A stretch of 64,000 bases of DNA from Rapana venosa (Eukaryota > Mollusca > Gastropoda > Neogastropoda > Muricidae). The stretch is taken from the NCBI GenBank assembly GCA_028751875.1, contig CM054140.1:27176146-27240145 (forward strand). The letters are read 5' to 3'. Shown piece by piece: positions 1 through 11,602 of the stretch. How positions within the stretch are numbered: position 1 is the first letter of the stretch; every line of letters begins with the position of its first letter. The notes under the pieces were generated by a model. The model was not told where the DNA came from. It saw only the letters and a program-made list of their open reading frames with translations, and ran no database searches. The translations under genes and the position numbers were made by a program.

Positions 1-98
1 TAGGACCAGATGACAGAATTTGAAAAACGCATGCATACATGATACAGTGTTGTGTTTAGACACCATCCTCAAAGTCAAAATGCGACTACCACCAACTA
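1..98 (+). repeat. SINE S2 fragment (3' part)
   Basis: The text around 55-97, with 'agacaccatcc' followed by 'aagtcaaaatgcgac', matches 13186-13212 in the S2 copy at 12.9 kb, and the preceding 'cagatgacag...cgcatg' also aligns with 13139-13170. This is the interior of a SINE cut by the window edge. It lies upstream of the first recognised exon, presumably in an intron. Confidence 0.5.
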
Positions 99-848
99 AA
101 AAACAAATTCCCAGTTATGATCTATCCTTCTATGGCAGGGGATGGAGATGTACTGCAGAAAACTATTTAAACTTAAAAAGGAACTACATTGAGAAAGACA
201 AGTCAGTGCTTTGGCTTGGGTAGGTTCTGTATGAACAGTTACAAGTACAAAGGCAGCCCATTGTGTGATGATTGGATAGTAACATGGAACCAGAATGAGA
301 ACTTGCGGACTTGAAGAGTATTTCAAGCAATCAGCACCATTTCATTGCAGTATCCAACTGTTTTCTAACATCATTCAACAAGTAAAATCACAGTTCACAA
401 GATTTGAGGCAGATTTTTCAGATGAGCTTGCTGTAGCTGGGTAGACATGTGCTAGGATGAGCTTATGTGAAAGAGGACGGGATGGTGAATTTGGGTGATG
501 GGGTTATTTTTTATCCATGTTGATAGATCTTTTTTCTTTCTCTTTTCATAGACTGTATACATAATACTTAGACTGTATCAAAACCCTGTGTAAGGGAATG
601 CTGCCACTTTTTATGGATTGAACTCGTTATCCAAAGGACCCAAAACATCTTCCCCCTCGGCTAGAGAAAAAAGATAAGTTTCCCCTGCTGCCTCCATCTG
701 CCATCTAGTTCTGTATGAAAATGTGAAGTGTAAACTTAAAATTGAATAGTTAGCAACCTAAGAATAAAGAAACAAAAAAACCAAAACAAAAAATAAAACA
801 ACCACACAAAAACCCTCCAACCAAACAACAACCCCCCCCCCCCTTAAC

Positions 849-905
<57 letters not shown>

Positions 906-1305
906 CACATAGATACATGGTGTGTATCATAAATGTATGTGTACAGTATTCAAACTTGAAAGTTTTTGTAAAGGTTCTAGACTCATCTGTTGCTACTGAA
1001 AGTGGGTTAAACTGTTCTATTTAGAGATCATACAGGGGGCATTACAGTGCATACCATTATGTTAATCAGACACAACAAATTAAACCTTTATTGTAGGCAA
1101 TGGGAAGGGGACAATAGACCCCCCCCCCCCCCCCCTTTTTTTTTTTCTTTTTGAGGGACCTTTTGCTTTTGTCCCCAGTATTTAGATTCCTAAAATCAAC
1201 ACTGCACATAGCATGACACAGCATTAGAGAACTTTTTTCCCAAAGACGCTAAATTGATACAGTTGAACTACAATGATAAAATAATCTCTGCTTTTGGTAT
1301 TGCAG
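99..1305. other. intronic sequence with microsatellites
   Basis: No coding signal is seen. The stretch holds a poly-C run (about 832-843), a (CA)n tract at about 849-904, and a C15-plus run followed by T's near 1120-1146. It ends in a clear acceptor, 'ttttggtattgcag', just before the exon at 1306. Confidence 0.6.
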
Positions 1306-1509
1306 CTTACTTTGACACTCCTGTGTTATCTGGGCGGACACGTAGCCAGGGCTCGAAAGGCTCCAAGGAAAGTTCCTCAGCCTTGACTGGTACAACCAGC
1401 ACCCTGTCTGCCTCATCGTCCAGCCAGACAGCAGGACAGCTAGGAGGGACAGGCAAAGAAGAATCGGGAGAGATAGGATCCAAACGGTCCACTCGCTTGA
1501 GAACAAAAG
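1306..1509 (+). CDS. penultimate exon of unidentified gene
   Basis: This is an open exon bounded by a consensus acceptor and the donor gtaagt. It encodes a Ser/Thr/Gly-rich stretch ending in basic residues. The reverse strand is also open here, but without matching splice signals. Confidence 0.72.
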
Positions 1510-3462
1510 GTAAGTTTGAGACTGTGCATGCTTAAGACAGAAGTAATCCTGTCATAAAGCGGGAGATAGGTCAACAAGTTTATGTGAAGCCTGAAAATTA
1601 GGAACTGGGACTGGTGGCAAAGGATGAGTTTGAGGTACATCCTATTATGAGAGAAGAACATCCTATTACTAGACAGGAGATTTAGCAACATGTTTATGTG
1701 AAGCCTGCAATTTAGGAACAGTGAGTTGTGAAAGGCACGAATTAGACCTTCACCCTTCTCTCTGATGACAAAATTGAAAAGGGGGGGGGTCATTAAAGCT
1801 GAAAAAAAAAGGTTTATTTAACAAAATCTCTGGTACAAACAGTGGAATGATACTAAAACTGTTAAAAGTATACATTAAGGAATTGCAGAGGTGTGTCCAT
1901 TACATGACAGTTCATTTTTTATTTTGATATTGTAACTGTTTAGTTATGTGTATACTCATACTCACTCGCTCACTCATCGCTCACACATAGGGGGATGGGA
2001 TAGCGTTGTGGTTAGAGTGTTGCACTTGTTATCTGATGGCCTGAGTTCAAGCAGACACCCATTATTTCCCGTGGGGATGCTGGGGGCCTATCAGTATAAA
2101 TAGCATCCCTACCTTCTGGAAATTCTGTGCTAGGAATTCCCTCTTTTCTATCCTTTTCTTTGTGTCTGCCATGTTCCTTAACTTCCTGTCACTTTCTTGT
2201 CTATTTTCTGCCTTTTTTTCCAGAAAGACTTAAAAGATAACTTCATTTCCACGCTGAAGTTAGATGCTCTGGGTCTGACTTGTCAGGTGCTTAACAACAG
2301 TGCAACACGTTTTGCTTTATGACAGACAGCAATAGTTGCTATCTGAGCATTCAAAGAAGATGAGCTTTCAACGAAGAAGACGTCCGTTCAAGGGGATTTT
2401 CTCCCCTGGAATTGGCATTAGTGCCATCTCCATTCCCTTGAATATCCTTCAGATGAGACTATAAACTAAGGTCCTGTGTGCAAACACATGCAGAGCATCT
2501 TGTGCACAAAAGCACATGCATATGGGAACTGGCTGTACAAAGCACATGAGTGGTTATTCATTATCCTTGAAATGAAAGAAATTATAGTGGAAAAAAAAGC
2601 AACCAACAACACAGGCATACATAGAGAGTTTACCTGAACTCATTGAAAATGGGATGTTTTTACTGAATTATTAATTTACAGTCTAGATACATATGCCTAT
2701 TGAAGAATTGGATAAGAGTACTACTATTATGATCATAGACAATACTTGAACAAAAACAGCACAACAGGTGACAACATTTAGAAAACCACATGCACACAGG
2801 GACTGAATGTAAAAAAGCACTTGAGTACATATTCTTTATCTTCGAAAGAATTATAGAATTAAAAAAAAAAAAAATCACATACACACGTTTATCTGTACTC
2901 ATTGAAAAAGGAACATTTTATTTGATTATTAATTGTCTAGGCACATATGCTTGTCCAAGGATTGGATAAAAGTACTACTATTATGATAATGAGCAATGTA
3001 ATTACTTGGGCCTATGAACAAACAAACGCAACTGACATGACACACACACACACCTGTTGCCTGCAAATCAGCCCACTAGCATCCATTGAAAGATGGACAG
3101 ATGGAAATACTGAATTCTTCAATGGAATATAATCATAATTATTACCACATGCAGTTGTTTTTTCCATAACTTTCAAGGTTTCTTTATTTTTCAGATGATT
3201 ATCTAAGTATCAAAGTATCTAAAAGTAATGAATTTGATTTTGGGGGGTGGGGGGTGGGAATTTTTTTCTTTTTTTTTAAACAGGCATGGTAATTTATGTC
3301 CTGTTTAGATGAAAGTTATTGGGTGGGGGGGGGGGGTGTTGGCTGTTTTAATTCTTGTTGTGTAAACAGCTCTGCATAAGTCTAAGGTGATGGGTGTGAT
3401 TTGTTGCAGATACTGGGGAATCAACCCAAAGCAAGAGAAAGCGAGCCAAAGAGCACAGATGA
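1306..3462 (+). CDS. 3' end of an unidentified nuclear-type protein gene (two exons)
   Basis: Two exons, 1306-1509 and 3410-3462, join in phase: the first ends with one base of a codon and the second supplies the other two, giving Asp. Acceptors are 'ttggtattgcag' and 'gatttgttgcag'; the donor is 'aaaag|gtaagt'. The roughly 85-residue product starts near 'YFDTPVLSGRTRSQ', is low-complexity Ser/Thr/Gly-rich, turns basic ('KRSTRLRTK') and ends 'SKRKRAKEHR' then TGA. A disordered Ser-rich stretch with basic clusters is usual in nuclear or chromatin proteins, but I do not recognise the family. The 5' part lies outside the window. The intron contains SINE and tandem-duplicated sequence. Confidence 0.7.
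1988..2400 (+). repeat. tRNA-headed SINE, family S1
   Basis: The head at 1990-2060 has an A-box-like 'tagcgttgtggttagagtg' and a B-box-like 'gagttcaagc'. The body from about 2078 ('ggggatgctgggggcctatc') to 2390 matches the reverse complement of 13216-13548. Near 2323-2345 the 3' part has a hairpin, 'cagacagcaa-tag-ttgctatctg', also present in the other copy. The tail is AAGAAGA-like. It lies in the intron of the gene at 1306-3462. Confidence 0.75.
2440..3050 (+). repeat. SINE-core sequence and diverged ~260-270 bp tandem duplication
   Basis: The SINE core 'cagatgagactataaac' is at 2451-2467. Downstream, two consecutive units align with indels: 2511-2783 and 2784-3050 share 'actcattgaaaa', 'attggataa.agtactactattatgat' (split by a base) and the caca-rich 'gcacatgcatatggga/gcacacaggga' stretches. 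The copies are clearly diverged, so the duplication is old. Confidence 0.6.
3410..3462 (+). CDS. terminal exon of unidentified gene
   Basis: After acceptor 'ttgttgcag' the frame reads D-TGESTQSKRKRAKEHR then TGA at 3460-3462. This is too short to stand alone but is in phase with the upstream exon and ends in a basic tail. Confidence 0.7.
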
Positions 3463-4655
3463 TAGCTTCCACTGTATAGCACCAGACAGAATCTGACTTG
3501 TGAAGAATGACCTAGTTGTCATCACTACAGTCCAAATGGCTGGACCTCAACCCCATACACCTCTGGGTCCAAATCCAGACAGTGCCTAAGACATAAGTTA
3601 GAGTAGTTGTAGACTAAGCTACAAACGCACTCTGGTAGGAGGTAGGCTTTGAGATTTATCTCAGAATCAGTTATGGGGGACTAAGGATTTGATTTGACTT
3701 GATATAATTCAGTGGTGATGCTTACACTGAGCTGCATGTCACTGCCTCTGAAGGTGTCATGGATCTTGGAAAGAAGTGGGGGGTGGGGGTGGGGGATTTT
3801 ATTTGGTTCTTATTTTTCTGCTTTTGATTTTAAACAGCAAAGGAAGAAGATAAGAAAAAAAAGTTTGTGGAATCTTGTGCATATACATGTACTAACACAT
3901 ACATACACTACTTGTACACTTACAGCTGACACATACTTCTAAACAAGACATCTTCCCCCCCCCCCCCCCCCATCCAAATAAAAAAAATTGTTTATTTAAT
4001 TGTAAAATCAGTCCTAGAACGGGCTGATTTAAGGGGCAAATATGGGAGCTAAAAGATGTGGATCTCCAGAAAGGAAAGAAAATTAAGGGAAAAGTTGCCG
4101 GCATCAACTTATACATGCTCAGGGAAGTTGCCATGGAGGCAGGCTGGCAGCTATATTGCTTTTTGAAAGAAAAAAAAAAAGAAAGAAGCCCTTTACCCCA
4201 GTCCCCCAGTTTGGCTCTGATTTTGTAAATGTTTGTAGTGATATGGACCGTGTGGGAATAACGCTATGCCATTGTTTTTTTTTTCAAAATCATGTTTTAT
4301 CCCTAGGTTTGCTTCCTTATTGGTGTAGGTGGTAATCACAAGTGTGAGATTGAATTTGCATTTTATTTTTTAAACATGGGTACCAATGATGATATATATG
4401 AATTGATTGAGGCAGATTTGTGGACAATTGTATGGACATTGATTATGATGTTGATTGGATTGTTTAAAACATGTTTTTGTTGCTTTTTGTTTGTAAATTT
4501 GTGAATTATTGAACCCCTACTTTTATTGTATTTTCTTCTGTACATGTTTTGTTGCTCTAAAGACCGCTTAGGCTCCAAGATTGCTTTTACTACCCCCATG
4601 TTCATAAGCTTTTGTCATGTGTAGATCGAATAAAATGTGACACAAATCATGTGAT
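3463..4655 (+). other. probable 3' UTR of the unidentified gene
   Basis: Non-coding sequence follows the stop codon and contains homopolymer tracts (C17 near 3954-3971). A consensus polyadenylation signal AATAAA lies at 4629-4634. The exact cleavage site is inferred. Confidence 0.5.
4629..4634 (+). terminator. AATAAA polyadenylation signal
   Basis: This is a canonical hexamer about 1.17 kb after the stop at 3462. It is the first AATAAA in a plausible 3' UTR position. Confidence 0.5.
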
Positions 4656-7067
4656 TATGGAGCTAACGGCCTGTGTGTGATGAGTCTGGGTTGGGCCTTG
4701 CTCGCCTTTTTACTGTGCATACATGTTGTAAATATATGCATATATATGTATAAGGTTGTAAATATAGGTCTCCTTTATTTATAGCTATCATGTTTGCTGT
4801 ATCATCAAAAATTAGAAGGTAAGAGATAAAACATTGTTTTTGTGATACTTAGGTTATGAAATGAAAGTTAAGCTGTCTTTATTTTGATACTTATTTTATG
4901 AACAGTGAAGTCTTGTTTTTTGTTGTTTGCTTTTTAGATTTAAAAAAAAAAAAAGAGAAACCTTAAAAAAAAAAAAGTCGACCAGTTATAACATTTGTAT
5001 AATTTTTTTTGGTAAAGGAAGAAAGAAAGATATAGTTATGATTATAGTTTTACAAAAATGCAATGAGATTTGGAAGTTTCAAATGATAGGGGACAGATAG
5101 GCCTCAAAAGCAAGAGCTCAGTTTTACAGAAAGTAGGCTCCTAAAGCAAGAGTTCAGTTTTACAAGAAAGTACTGTATGTTAACTTATTCTGCCAGCTTT
5201 TTAGCAAGAGATGAACTTGTGTGTGTGTGCTTGTGCTAGCTGTAGAAGTACAACCACTGTGTAATCGTTTGCCACATTTCATCCCTCGTGTACTGTAAAA
5301 GTAATCACAGATTCATGCAGTGTCATGCAAATCTTTGCTGTGCTGTATACTCAGAGTGCTAGTGAATTGAACCACATATTCATTTTGAGATGAAGCCATT
5401 ACATTTTGTTGTAGCACAGCCTAATTTGTTATATTCTTCCCGAGCTGTAGTGGCTATACCATTTTCCTACCGAGGTTGTATTTTTGTTGTTGTTAGTTTT
5501 TCTTTGTTGTTTGTTACCTTTCTCCTTTTTTCATGTGTGACATCCCTGTGCAGTGCTGCGTTGACAGTTACTTTGAACACTAAAACTTGTGTCTTGTCTG
5601 TGTGTATGCAAGAGGCACTGTGTGATAAGTTTCTTTTCCCCCTTCTATTTATGACTGCCAAGATTTATATTGCATAATTGTTACCCATGATGCCAGTTGA
5701 AAGAGCTGGACCAGTAAAGAGCTTGTGTGTGTGCGTGTGCGTGTGATGTTTTCTCATACAGAGAAGGCAAGACGAGGTACTCTGTGGATGTACCATGCCA
5801 AGATTTTGTTTTGTTTGCTTTGCTACTATTCCAGACTCTTGTAAGAAACAACCCAAAAAAAACAAAAAACAAAAAAAATGTAGAAGAAAATGCATACAGA
5901 TAATTATCTTTTGTTACAGTTCTGTCATACTGAACACTGGCTAGTCCAAGACACTGTATATATACAGAACTACAAGTTGTTTTCAGAGCTTTGTATAGTA
6001 TACAAACTATTCTTTTTCTTCTATAAAACTATATTTTGAATGATTGGTTTGTTGTTGCTGTTGTTGTTTCTAGACAATGAGATCATATTTGTAAAGGTGC
6101 AGAACATATTGAACCATAGTTCATTTCATGATGTGCAGTTGGATTGTTGTTCATTGTATATACTCATGTACTGGCTGTTATGGCACTCACTTTGCATTAC
6201 TACATAATATATGGTTATACTACAATTTGAAGTGTGTGTGTGTTGTGTATGAAAACTTGGTGAGAACTTTGACAATTTTTTCGTTTCCGTTCATTATAAC
6301 TGGAGTGCAGCCAGTCATTATTGGCAAATTCCATTTGGATACTTGACATACATAAGCAGGTGTATGTACATCAGCATTCATGGTTATAACAAGTCTTTTT
6401 TTTAAAAAAAAACCCAGTAAATGGGGCCTGGTTGGCCAAGTGTGTCAGTTTAACTGTCAGTCTCATAAAGCATGCCAAAGCACTGTAGCACAGCAATCAT
6501 TCGTTTGTGTAATGGCTATCGGCAGCAAAATAATTTCTGCATTGATTTTTTTTGGGTGTTTTTGTTTGTTGTTTTTTAAAAACTGATTTTCATAAGATTT
6601 TTTGTGACCCATTTTTCTTCAACATGGCTGAACCTACATTCGATACCTATGTCAATCGAGTCCATGGAACATTTAATCAAAAATTGTGCTGGATAAGCAT
6701 TAGGACTTGGAAAAAATAGCCAGAGTGATGGAACTGGGTCACCTGATTACACTTCCTATCTTGGAATTTTGCACGAGTTTAGAAATCTTGGGCCTGTTAA
6801 TTTTTGCGTGATGACGAGATCATTCCAGATGCTGCCATCTGGATTGAAATTTTTTTTTTCATTTGAAAAACTTCAATCCAGTCATTGTAGTTGTGAACTT
6901 CTATTATGGGGTATCAACAAAAATCTGAATTTGTGCGTGGCTTGGCCAGTGACGGTGGTAAGTGATTTCTGCTGTTTGTCAGTTTGGTGTGATCGACAAC
7001 ACGGCATCAAATTGATTTTTTTGGGTTTAAATATTTTTTTCATGCAAAGAGCATATTTTATGTTTGT
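4656..7067. other. intergenic sequence, no gene recognised
   Basis: AT-rich sequence with short simple repeats. A 37-bp imperfect duplication lies at about 5100-5175 ('aagcaagagctcagttttac' against 'aagcaagagttcagttttac'). The short open frames have no recognisable domains. I see no coding signal. Confidence 0.5.
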
Positions 7068-7078
7068 TGTATGTTTAG
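7068..7078 (+). repeat. target-site duplication, left copy
   Basis: TGTATGTTTAG at 7068-7078 is identical to 8414-8424. It bounds the inverted LINE insertion 7079-8413. Confidence 0.85.
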
Positions 7079-7920
7079 TCATGGAGGAGAGTACCACAGC
7101 AAGTCTGATCTTCACCTCTTGTGTGCTCGTACCTTCTTTGGTGATGACTGCTCCAAGGTACTTGAAAGTTTCCACCTCCTCTAGTGTCTCGCCACTCATC
7201 TTGATGCTGGTGGGAGTGGTCGGTGTGGTACTGTTCACTAGGATCTTGCTCTTTTCCGTGCTGATCTCCATACCGTGGGCATTGGCTGATGTTTCCAGTC
7301 TGGTGGTGAGATCCTGGAGTTCTTCACTGCGGCCCATGAGATCAGTATCGTCTGCGAATCGAAGATTGCAGACTGGCCTTCCTCCTATTGTGATTGTGGT
7401 CTTGAAGTCAAGGAGGGCCTCCTGCATGATGTTCTCCAGGAACACGTTGAAAAGAACGGGGGATAGCGGGCAGCCTTGTCGAACTCCAACTGAAGTCCGG
7501 AAGAACTCCCCGATTTCTCCACCCATGAGGACTGCGCTGTGGGAGCTGTCATACAGCGCCTGGATGACTTGAATCAGGTCCTCGTCGAAGTTATAGTTTC
7601 TCATGACTTGCCACAGAGCTTCTTGCCACACTCGGTCGAAGGCCTTCTTGAAGTCAATGAAGTTGTTGTAGAGCTGTAGTTGATGTTGGAGGTGCTTCTC
7701 TGAGCATTCTGATGTTGAAGATCTGCTCGACAGTGCTTCGACCTGGTCTGAATCCTGCCTGTTCTTCTGATAGGATTTCTTCTGCTTGTGGTTTCAGTCT
7801 GTTCAAGGCAATGCGTAGCATAACTTTGCTAGGATGGCTTATCAGACTGATTGTTCTGTAATTTTGGCACTTCTTCAGGTCTCCCTTCTTTGGAAGTGGA
7901 ACTATGATGGATTGGGTCCA
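7079..7920 (-). pseudogene. LINE reverse transcriptase fragment (inverted 5' part)
   Basis: The - strand encodes fingers/palm: 'WTQSIIVPLPKKGDLKKCQNYRTISLI', given here only by position 7925-7843, then 'EEQAGFRPGRST', 'FIDFKKAFDRVW' spanning a frameshift near 7640, 'GVRQGCPLSP' and the catalytic 'FADD' at about 7357-7346. It ends 'FKYLGAVITKEG...RLAVVLSSMTK' at 7079. The motif set fits the RTE-like LINE group often annotated as craniofacial development protein 2-like. Confidence 0.85.
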
Positions 7921-8401
7921 CATGACTAAGCTGGCGAAAGTGTAGAGAAACCATAACATCAGAACCCACACTAAGGTCAGACTCTACAAGGCACTCGTCA
8001 CATCCATTGCCTTGTACAGCTGTGAAGCATGGACACTCACTGCCGATTTAGAACGTCGCATTCAAGCCTTTGAGATGAAGTGCCTCAGGCGGATCCTGAA
8101 CATCACCTACAGAGACCGTAAAACCAACGACTACGTCTGGCAGCAGATCGAGCCACGGAGGGAATTGAAATGGTTTGGCCACACAACAAGGCATAACAGC
8201 CTGTCAAAGACAGTCCTGCAGGGAATGGTGGAAGGAGCAAGGAGGCAGGGACGACCACCCAAAAGCTGGATATCCAACATCAAGGAGTGGACCGGCCTCA
8301 ATGTACCAAACCTCCTGAAAGCAGCCCAGGACAGAACCATTTGGCGGTCCACTTGCAGCGTCCGTGCGGGTACCCCAACGGTCGTCCTGACCAAGGGATG
8401 A
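7920..8401 (+). pseudogene. LINE ORF2 C-terminal fragment (direct 3' part)
   Basis: An open frame from 8012 (readable from about 7922 with one stop) to the TGA at 8399-8401 encodes the C-terminal domain after the reverse transcriptase. It continues the protein exactly where the inverted segment ends. It is followed by the microsatellite-like tail ATGATGATGATG. Confidence 0.85.
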
Positions 8402-8413
8402 TGATGATGATGA

Positions 8414-8424
8414 TGTATGTTTAG
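8414..8424 (+). repeat. target-site duplication, right copy
   Basis: Identical to 7068-7078. It directly follows the (GAT)n tail. Confidence 0.85.
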
Positions 8425-8751
8425 CATTGCAGTGTTTTCTTACAGAATACACACAAACACCACTCACACAATTCTGTTTTATGTTGTTTACAAATCATAA
8501 TTGCGGACAAAACAAACAAAAATAACTTGACACACGATACAGACATGTAAGAAAAATAATGCAACATATGTAGCAACCATTTGCCAACATTATCCTCGAA
8601 TTTCATGCAGATCTGTTGTATAGGAGAACCTATATACCTACCCATTTCAGCTCATTTTGGCCAAATCGTTTTGTGAATAGGAAGTTGATGGTGTCGGTTC
8701 TCTGGATAAGACTAAGACAATAATTGCTAAAGGCCATAGATTTGGGTTTCG

Positions 8752-8803
8752 TTCACATCTGCTTGATTGGCAATACTTTCACATCTGCTTGATTGGCAAT
8801 ACC
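8752..8803. repeat. 26-bp perfect tandem duplication
   Basis: Two adjacent copies, 8752-8777 and 8778-8803, of the unit beginning 'ttcacatctgcttgattgg'. Confidence 0.9.
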
Positions 8804-8974
8804 AGAAGACTGAAATTTTAACAAGAGGATCTGGGCATGTGCTTATGTCTGCCAGTGACTGCACCCTGTCTGCTTGGTGGTCTCCTGCTTTTCTGCCTCA
8901 GTCTGCAAGTAAAGAGATCATGAGAGTGACTTTGCTGTACACACAGCTGTGTCCAGCAAGGTCTGTGGCTTTAA

Positions 8975-9290
8975 CACCTACCATGTGAGGTTCTGGGTTC
9001 GATTCCCAGCCTATCCCTTTCTTCCCAGTTTGACAGGAAAAATGAACTGACGGTCAAAGTCTTTTGGATGAGACTAAAAACCAAGGCCCTGGGTGTAAAT
9101 GCATGCAGAACATCCTGTGCATGCATTAAAAACTCATTCTGCCTTTCGGAAGTGTACTCTATTTTGTGCTGGTAGGAATGGATGAAAAAATGTCAAAAAT
9201 GCATGCACCAGATGGGGTAAAAAGGTTGCATATGCAAAAATCTCACCATTGGTAAACCTCAGAGCTCTAGCCGAGGAAAGTGAAAGATAA
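8975..9290 (+). repeat. tRNA-headed SINE, family S2
   Basis: A B-box-like 'gggttcgattccc' at 8996-9008 ends a tRNA-like head. The body carries the core 'ggatgagactaaaaaccaag' (9066-9085). The 3' module, at about 9226-9277, reads 'ttgcatatgcaaaaatctc' and 'agagctctagcc' and is followed by an A-rich tail. The same order is seen at 12899-13640. Confidence 0.75.
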
Positions 9291-11040
9291 AAAAGCAGTA
9301 TCATAGATGTACATAATAGCTGGCATTTGATGTGTTGAGCTTCTACACACACATACCCTTCTCCCAATTGAATGCACCTTAGTGCAACTGCATAATGTGA
9401 GTGTGCTTGTTAAATCTGCAGGATACATCTGGTAAATCATTAGTGGAACAGAGTAGAAAGTCAAGTGCACAGAAATGTACTGTCATGCTCCCCCCCCCTC
9501 CAACACACACTAAAAGGGGGGGGGAAGAGAAATGTATATATGACAGGTAAATACAAACATGCTCATGCCCACACTACAAAGAGAAATCAAATCAGATCAT
9601 TTTTCTTTTTTATTTCAAGGATAACAAATCTTATTCTCATGTGCCCTTTTCTTTTTACATATAGTTCTCACCCTATCAGGGATTATATCATGATAAAAAC
9701 TCCCTTAAATACAACCCCCCCCCACCAAAAAAAAAAAAAGCAAACAAAACTAACCATCCAAACCAACTACATAAAGTCATAAGGTTTTTCTAGAAATAGG
9801 GAGAATAAGTCTCAACTAATCTTTATCATTAAGAAAGAATAAAACTGGCATCTCCTAAATCAGAAGTGGAACAGATTGAAAACACAGAAATGTTCGGTCC
9901 TGCTCTCACTCTCCAATATGGTACACCTCTGGAAGGTTCTATCATGGGTGGTACCACAACCATGACAAAAGTTACAGACCTAGTACGTCTTAGAGTGTGC
10001 ATAGTTTCTCTTTACAAAGATGGGTGTCCTCGCATCCATGTTCACAGGGTATTGCTGTCATTCTAAAACGGGCACAGTTGGCTTCACATCCATGATGTAA
10101 AGCGCATAAAATGCGTTCTTGGGGAGTGGGGGGGTGTTCACATACATGACCTACTACCGAACACATTTTGTTTGTAAACAAGCAAACAATTGCCTGTGGA
10201 TGTGTAGGACAGTCACGACAATCAGCCGAGTTCATGGTAGACACATAATCATCCAGATGTGTTTTTCTTTCTGAATATAAACCCATGCTTTTCATTGGTG
10301 TTCCTCAAACCAAACAACAGGATATTTCAGTGGTCAGAGCTTTGGCTCTCCACAAGCTAAGGTTAACACTATCTCTACGTTAAGGGAAAGAACCCCTCTT
10401 TCCCAGTACACATACACTGTGTACATTTGTATGCTACCGTAACCCAGTAGTGGGTGATATGAAGGGAAGGGTTAGTAGATGGTTGGTTGCCCAATAGCAG
10501 GTTACCCATAAGGAAAAGGTTAAGCAGTGTTAATGATAATGTTCGGAATTTTTTATAGCACTGAATCTTGGAAAGCAAACAAATCAAAGCGCTTAGCACT
10601 GAGCATGGATGCCTTGTGGATGGGCGATCGTTTATGTGCTTTGGCTTCAGTACAGTCCCCCAGTTTATCCAGCTGCCTTCTTTAGGGTCTGGGAAGGTAA
10701 AACAGTGAGGGTAACAGCAAGATTGGTCTTGTATTATATATAAACAAAAAAGAGGGATGCAGCAAAGTCTGGCCTCTTCCTCCTTACAGTCTTCCCCTGC
10801 CCTTCCGCCTCCCATTCCCTCCTTCCCTTAGACCCATTCTGTACAATGCCATGCACTCTTAGTAGCTTGATTAGGCCTAGGTGGAGACTGCAACAAATCT
10901 GCTTGTCAGATGTTGCCTTTCCGGTGAAGTTTTGCACCAGCTAGTAAGTTGTGCATAAATCTGATATTTTTTACTTAGTTACTTAAAAAATGTTCTCTTA
11001 TACACAATCACTCTATTTTTTGGTGAGTGTGCCAGGAAAA
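9291..11040. other. intergenic region between repeats and the RTF2 3' end
   Basis: AT-rich, with C- and A-runs near 9490 and 9714. One short LINE-tail fragment (10540-10605) is noted separately. No coding region is recognised. Confidence 0.45.
10540..10605 (-). repeat. CR1/L2-like LINE 3'-end fragment
   Basis: 'tatagcactgaatcttg', then 'aacaaatcaaagcgctt', matches the 3' terminus of the CR1/L2-like element at 27.9 kb in the same orientation. Confidence 0.65.
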
Positions 11041-11060
11041 AAAAAGTGACAGTAATAACA

Positions 11061-11066
11061 TTTATT
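11061..11066 (-). terminator. RTF2: RTF2 polyadenylation signal
   Basis: TTTATT on + reads AATAAA on -, about 200 bases past the RTF2 stop codon. Confidence 0.5.
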
Positions 11067-11267
11067 GGCCATAACTCTGTTTTTGACTTAAAATTTATTG
11101 TAATGAATATTTATGTAAAATTTTCCCCATAAGGTATGGCAAAGGTCAAACATATCACAATGATCAAAACTTCAGCTTGCAAGAGACCAACACTGATGAC
11201 TGACATCGTGAAATACATGAGTTAGTTTCACAAAAGAGTGAAAATGACCCAGAGTTAACATTTCTGT

Positions 11268-11602
11268 TCAAAAGTATTGGGGATTGAAGGTGACCCAGTG
11301 TCCTTGAAACTGTTTCTTGGCCTTGTCACAAGTATTGAACAAAGACTTGTACACTGCACTGGCTTTGGGGTCATCCTGGATGGTTTTGTATGTCTTGGAG
11401 TCCTTGTCTCGACTGCTTAGTTTGCTGCCTCCCTTGGTCCCACTGGTCAGTTTGCCGTCTGTACTGCTGCCATTGGTCAGTTTGGATTTGTGCTGAGATG
11501 TCCCATTGGCCAACTTGGAGCTGGCTGATGCACTGTCAGTGGAAGAGGAGGAGGCTGACGTGGAAGCCTCGGGGCAAAAACGCTTTGTACTGCTGGCTCC
11601 AT
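11268..11602 (-). CDS. RTF2: RTF2 exon 8
   Basis: Acceptor 'gtgtccag'. It encodes the Ser-rich, Lys-rich tail and the conserved C-terminal 'YKSLF' block, ending TGA at 11270-11268. Confidence 0.93.

Larger units (their letters stand above)
7079..8413 (+). mobile_element. 5'-inverted RTE-like LINE insertion
   Basis: A 5'-truncated non-LTR retrotransposon lies between exact 11-bp direct repeats. Bases about 7920-8413 carry the 3' end of ORF2 on + ('YSCEAWTL', 'RRIQAFEMKCLRRIL', 'GRPPKSWISNIKEWTG') and end in a (GAT)n tail. Bases 7079 to about 7920 carry the upstream reverse-transcriptase part on - (palm motifs 'GVRQGCPLSP' and 'LRFADD'). The two parts meet in the protein at 'MTK': the inverted piece stops at this codon and the direct piece starts there, so little or nothing is lost. 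This is the structure expected from twin priming during target-primed reverse transcription. A frameshift near 7640 and an in-frame stop near 7936 show it is dead. Confidence 0.9.

Noticed and set aside
6769..7572. 267-codon open frame on +
   Set aside because: It is the antisense shadow of the inverted LINE reverse transcriptase on -.
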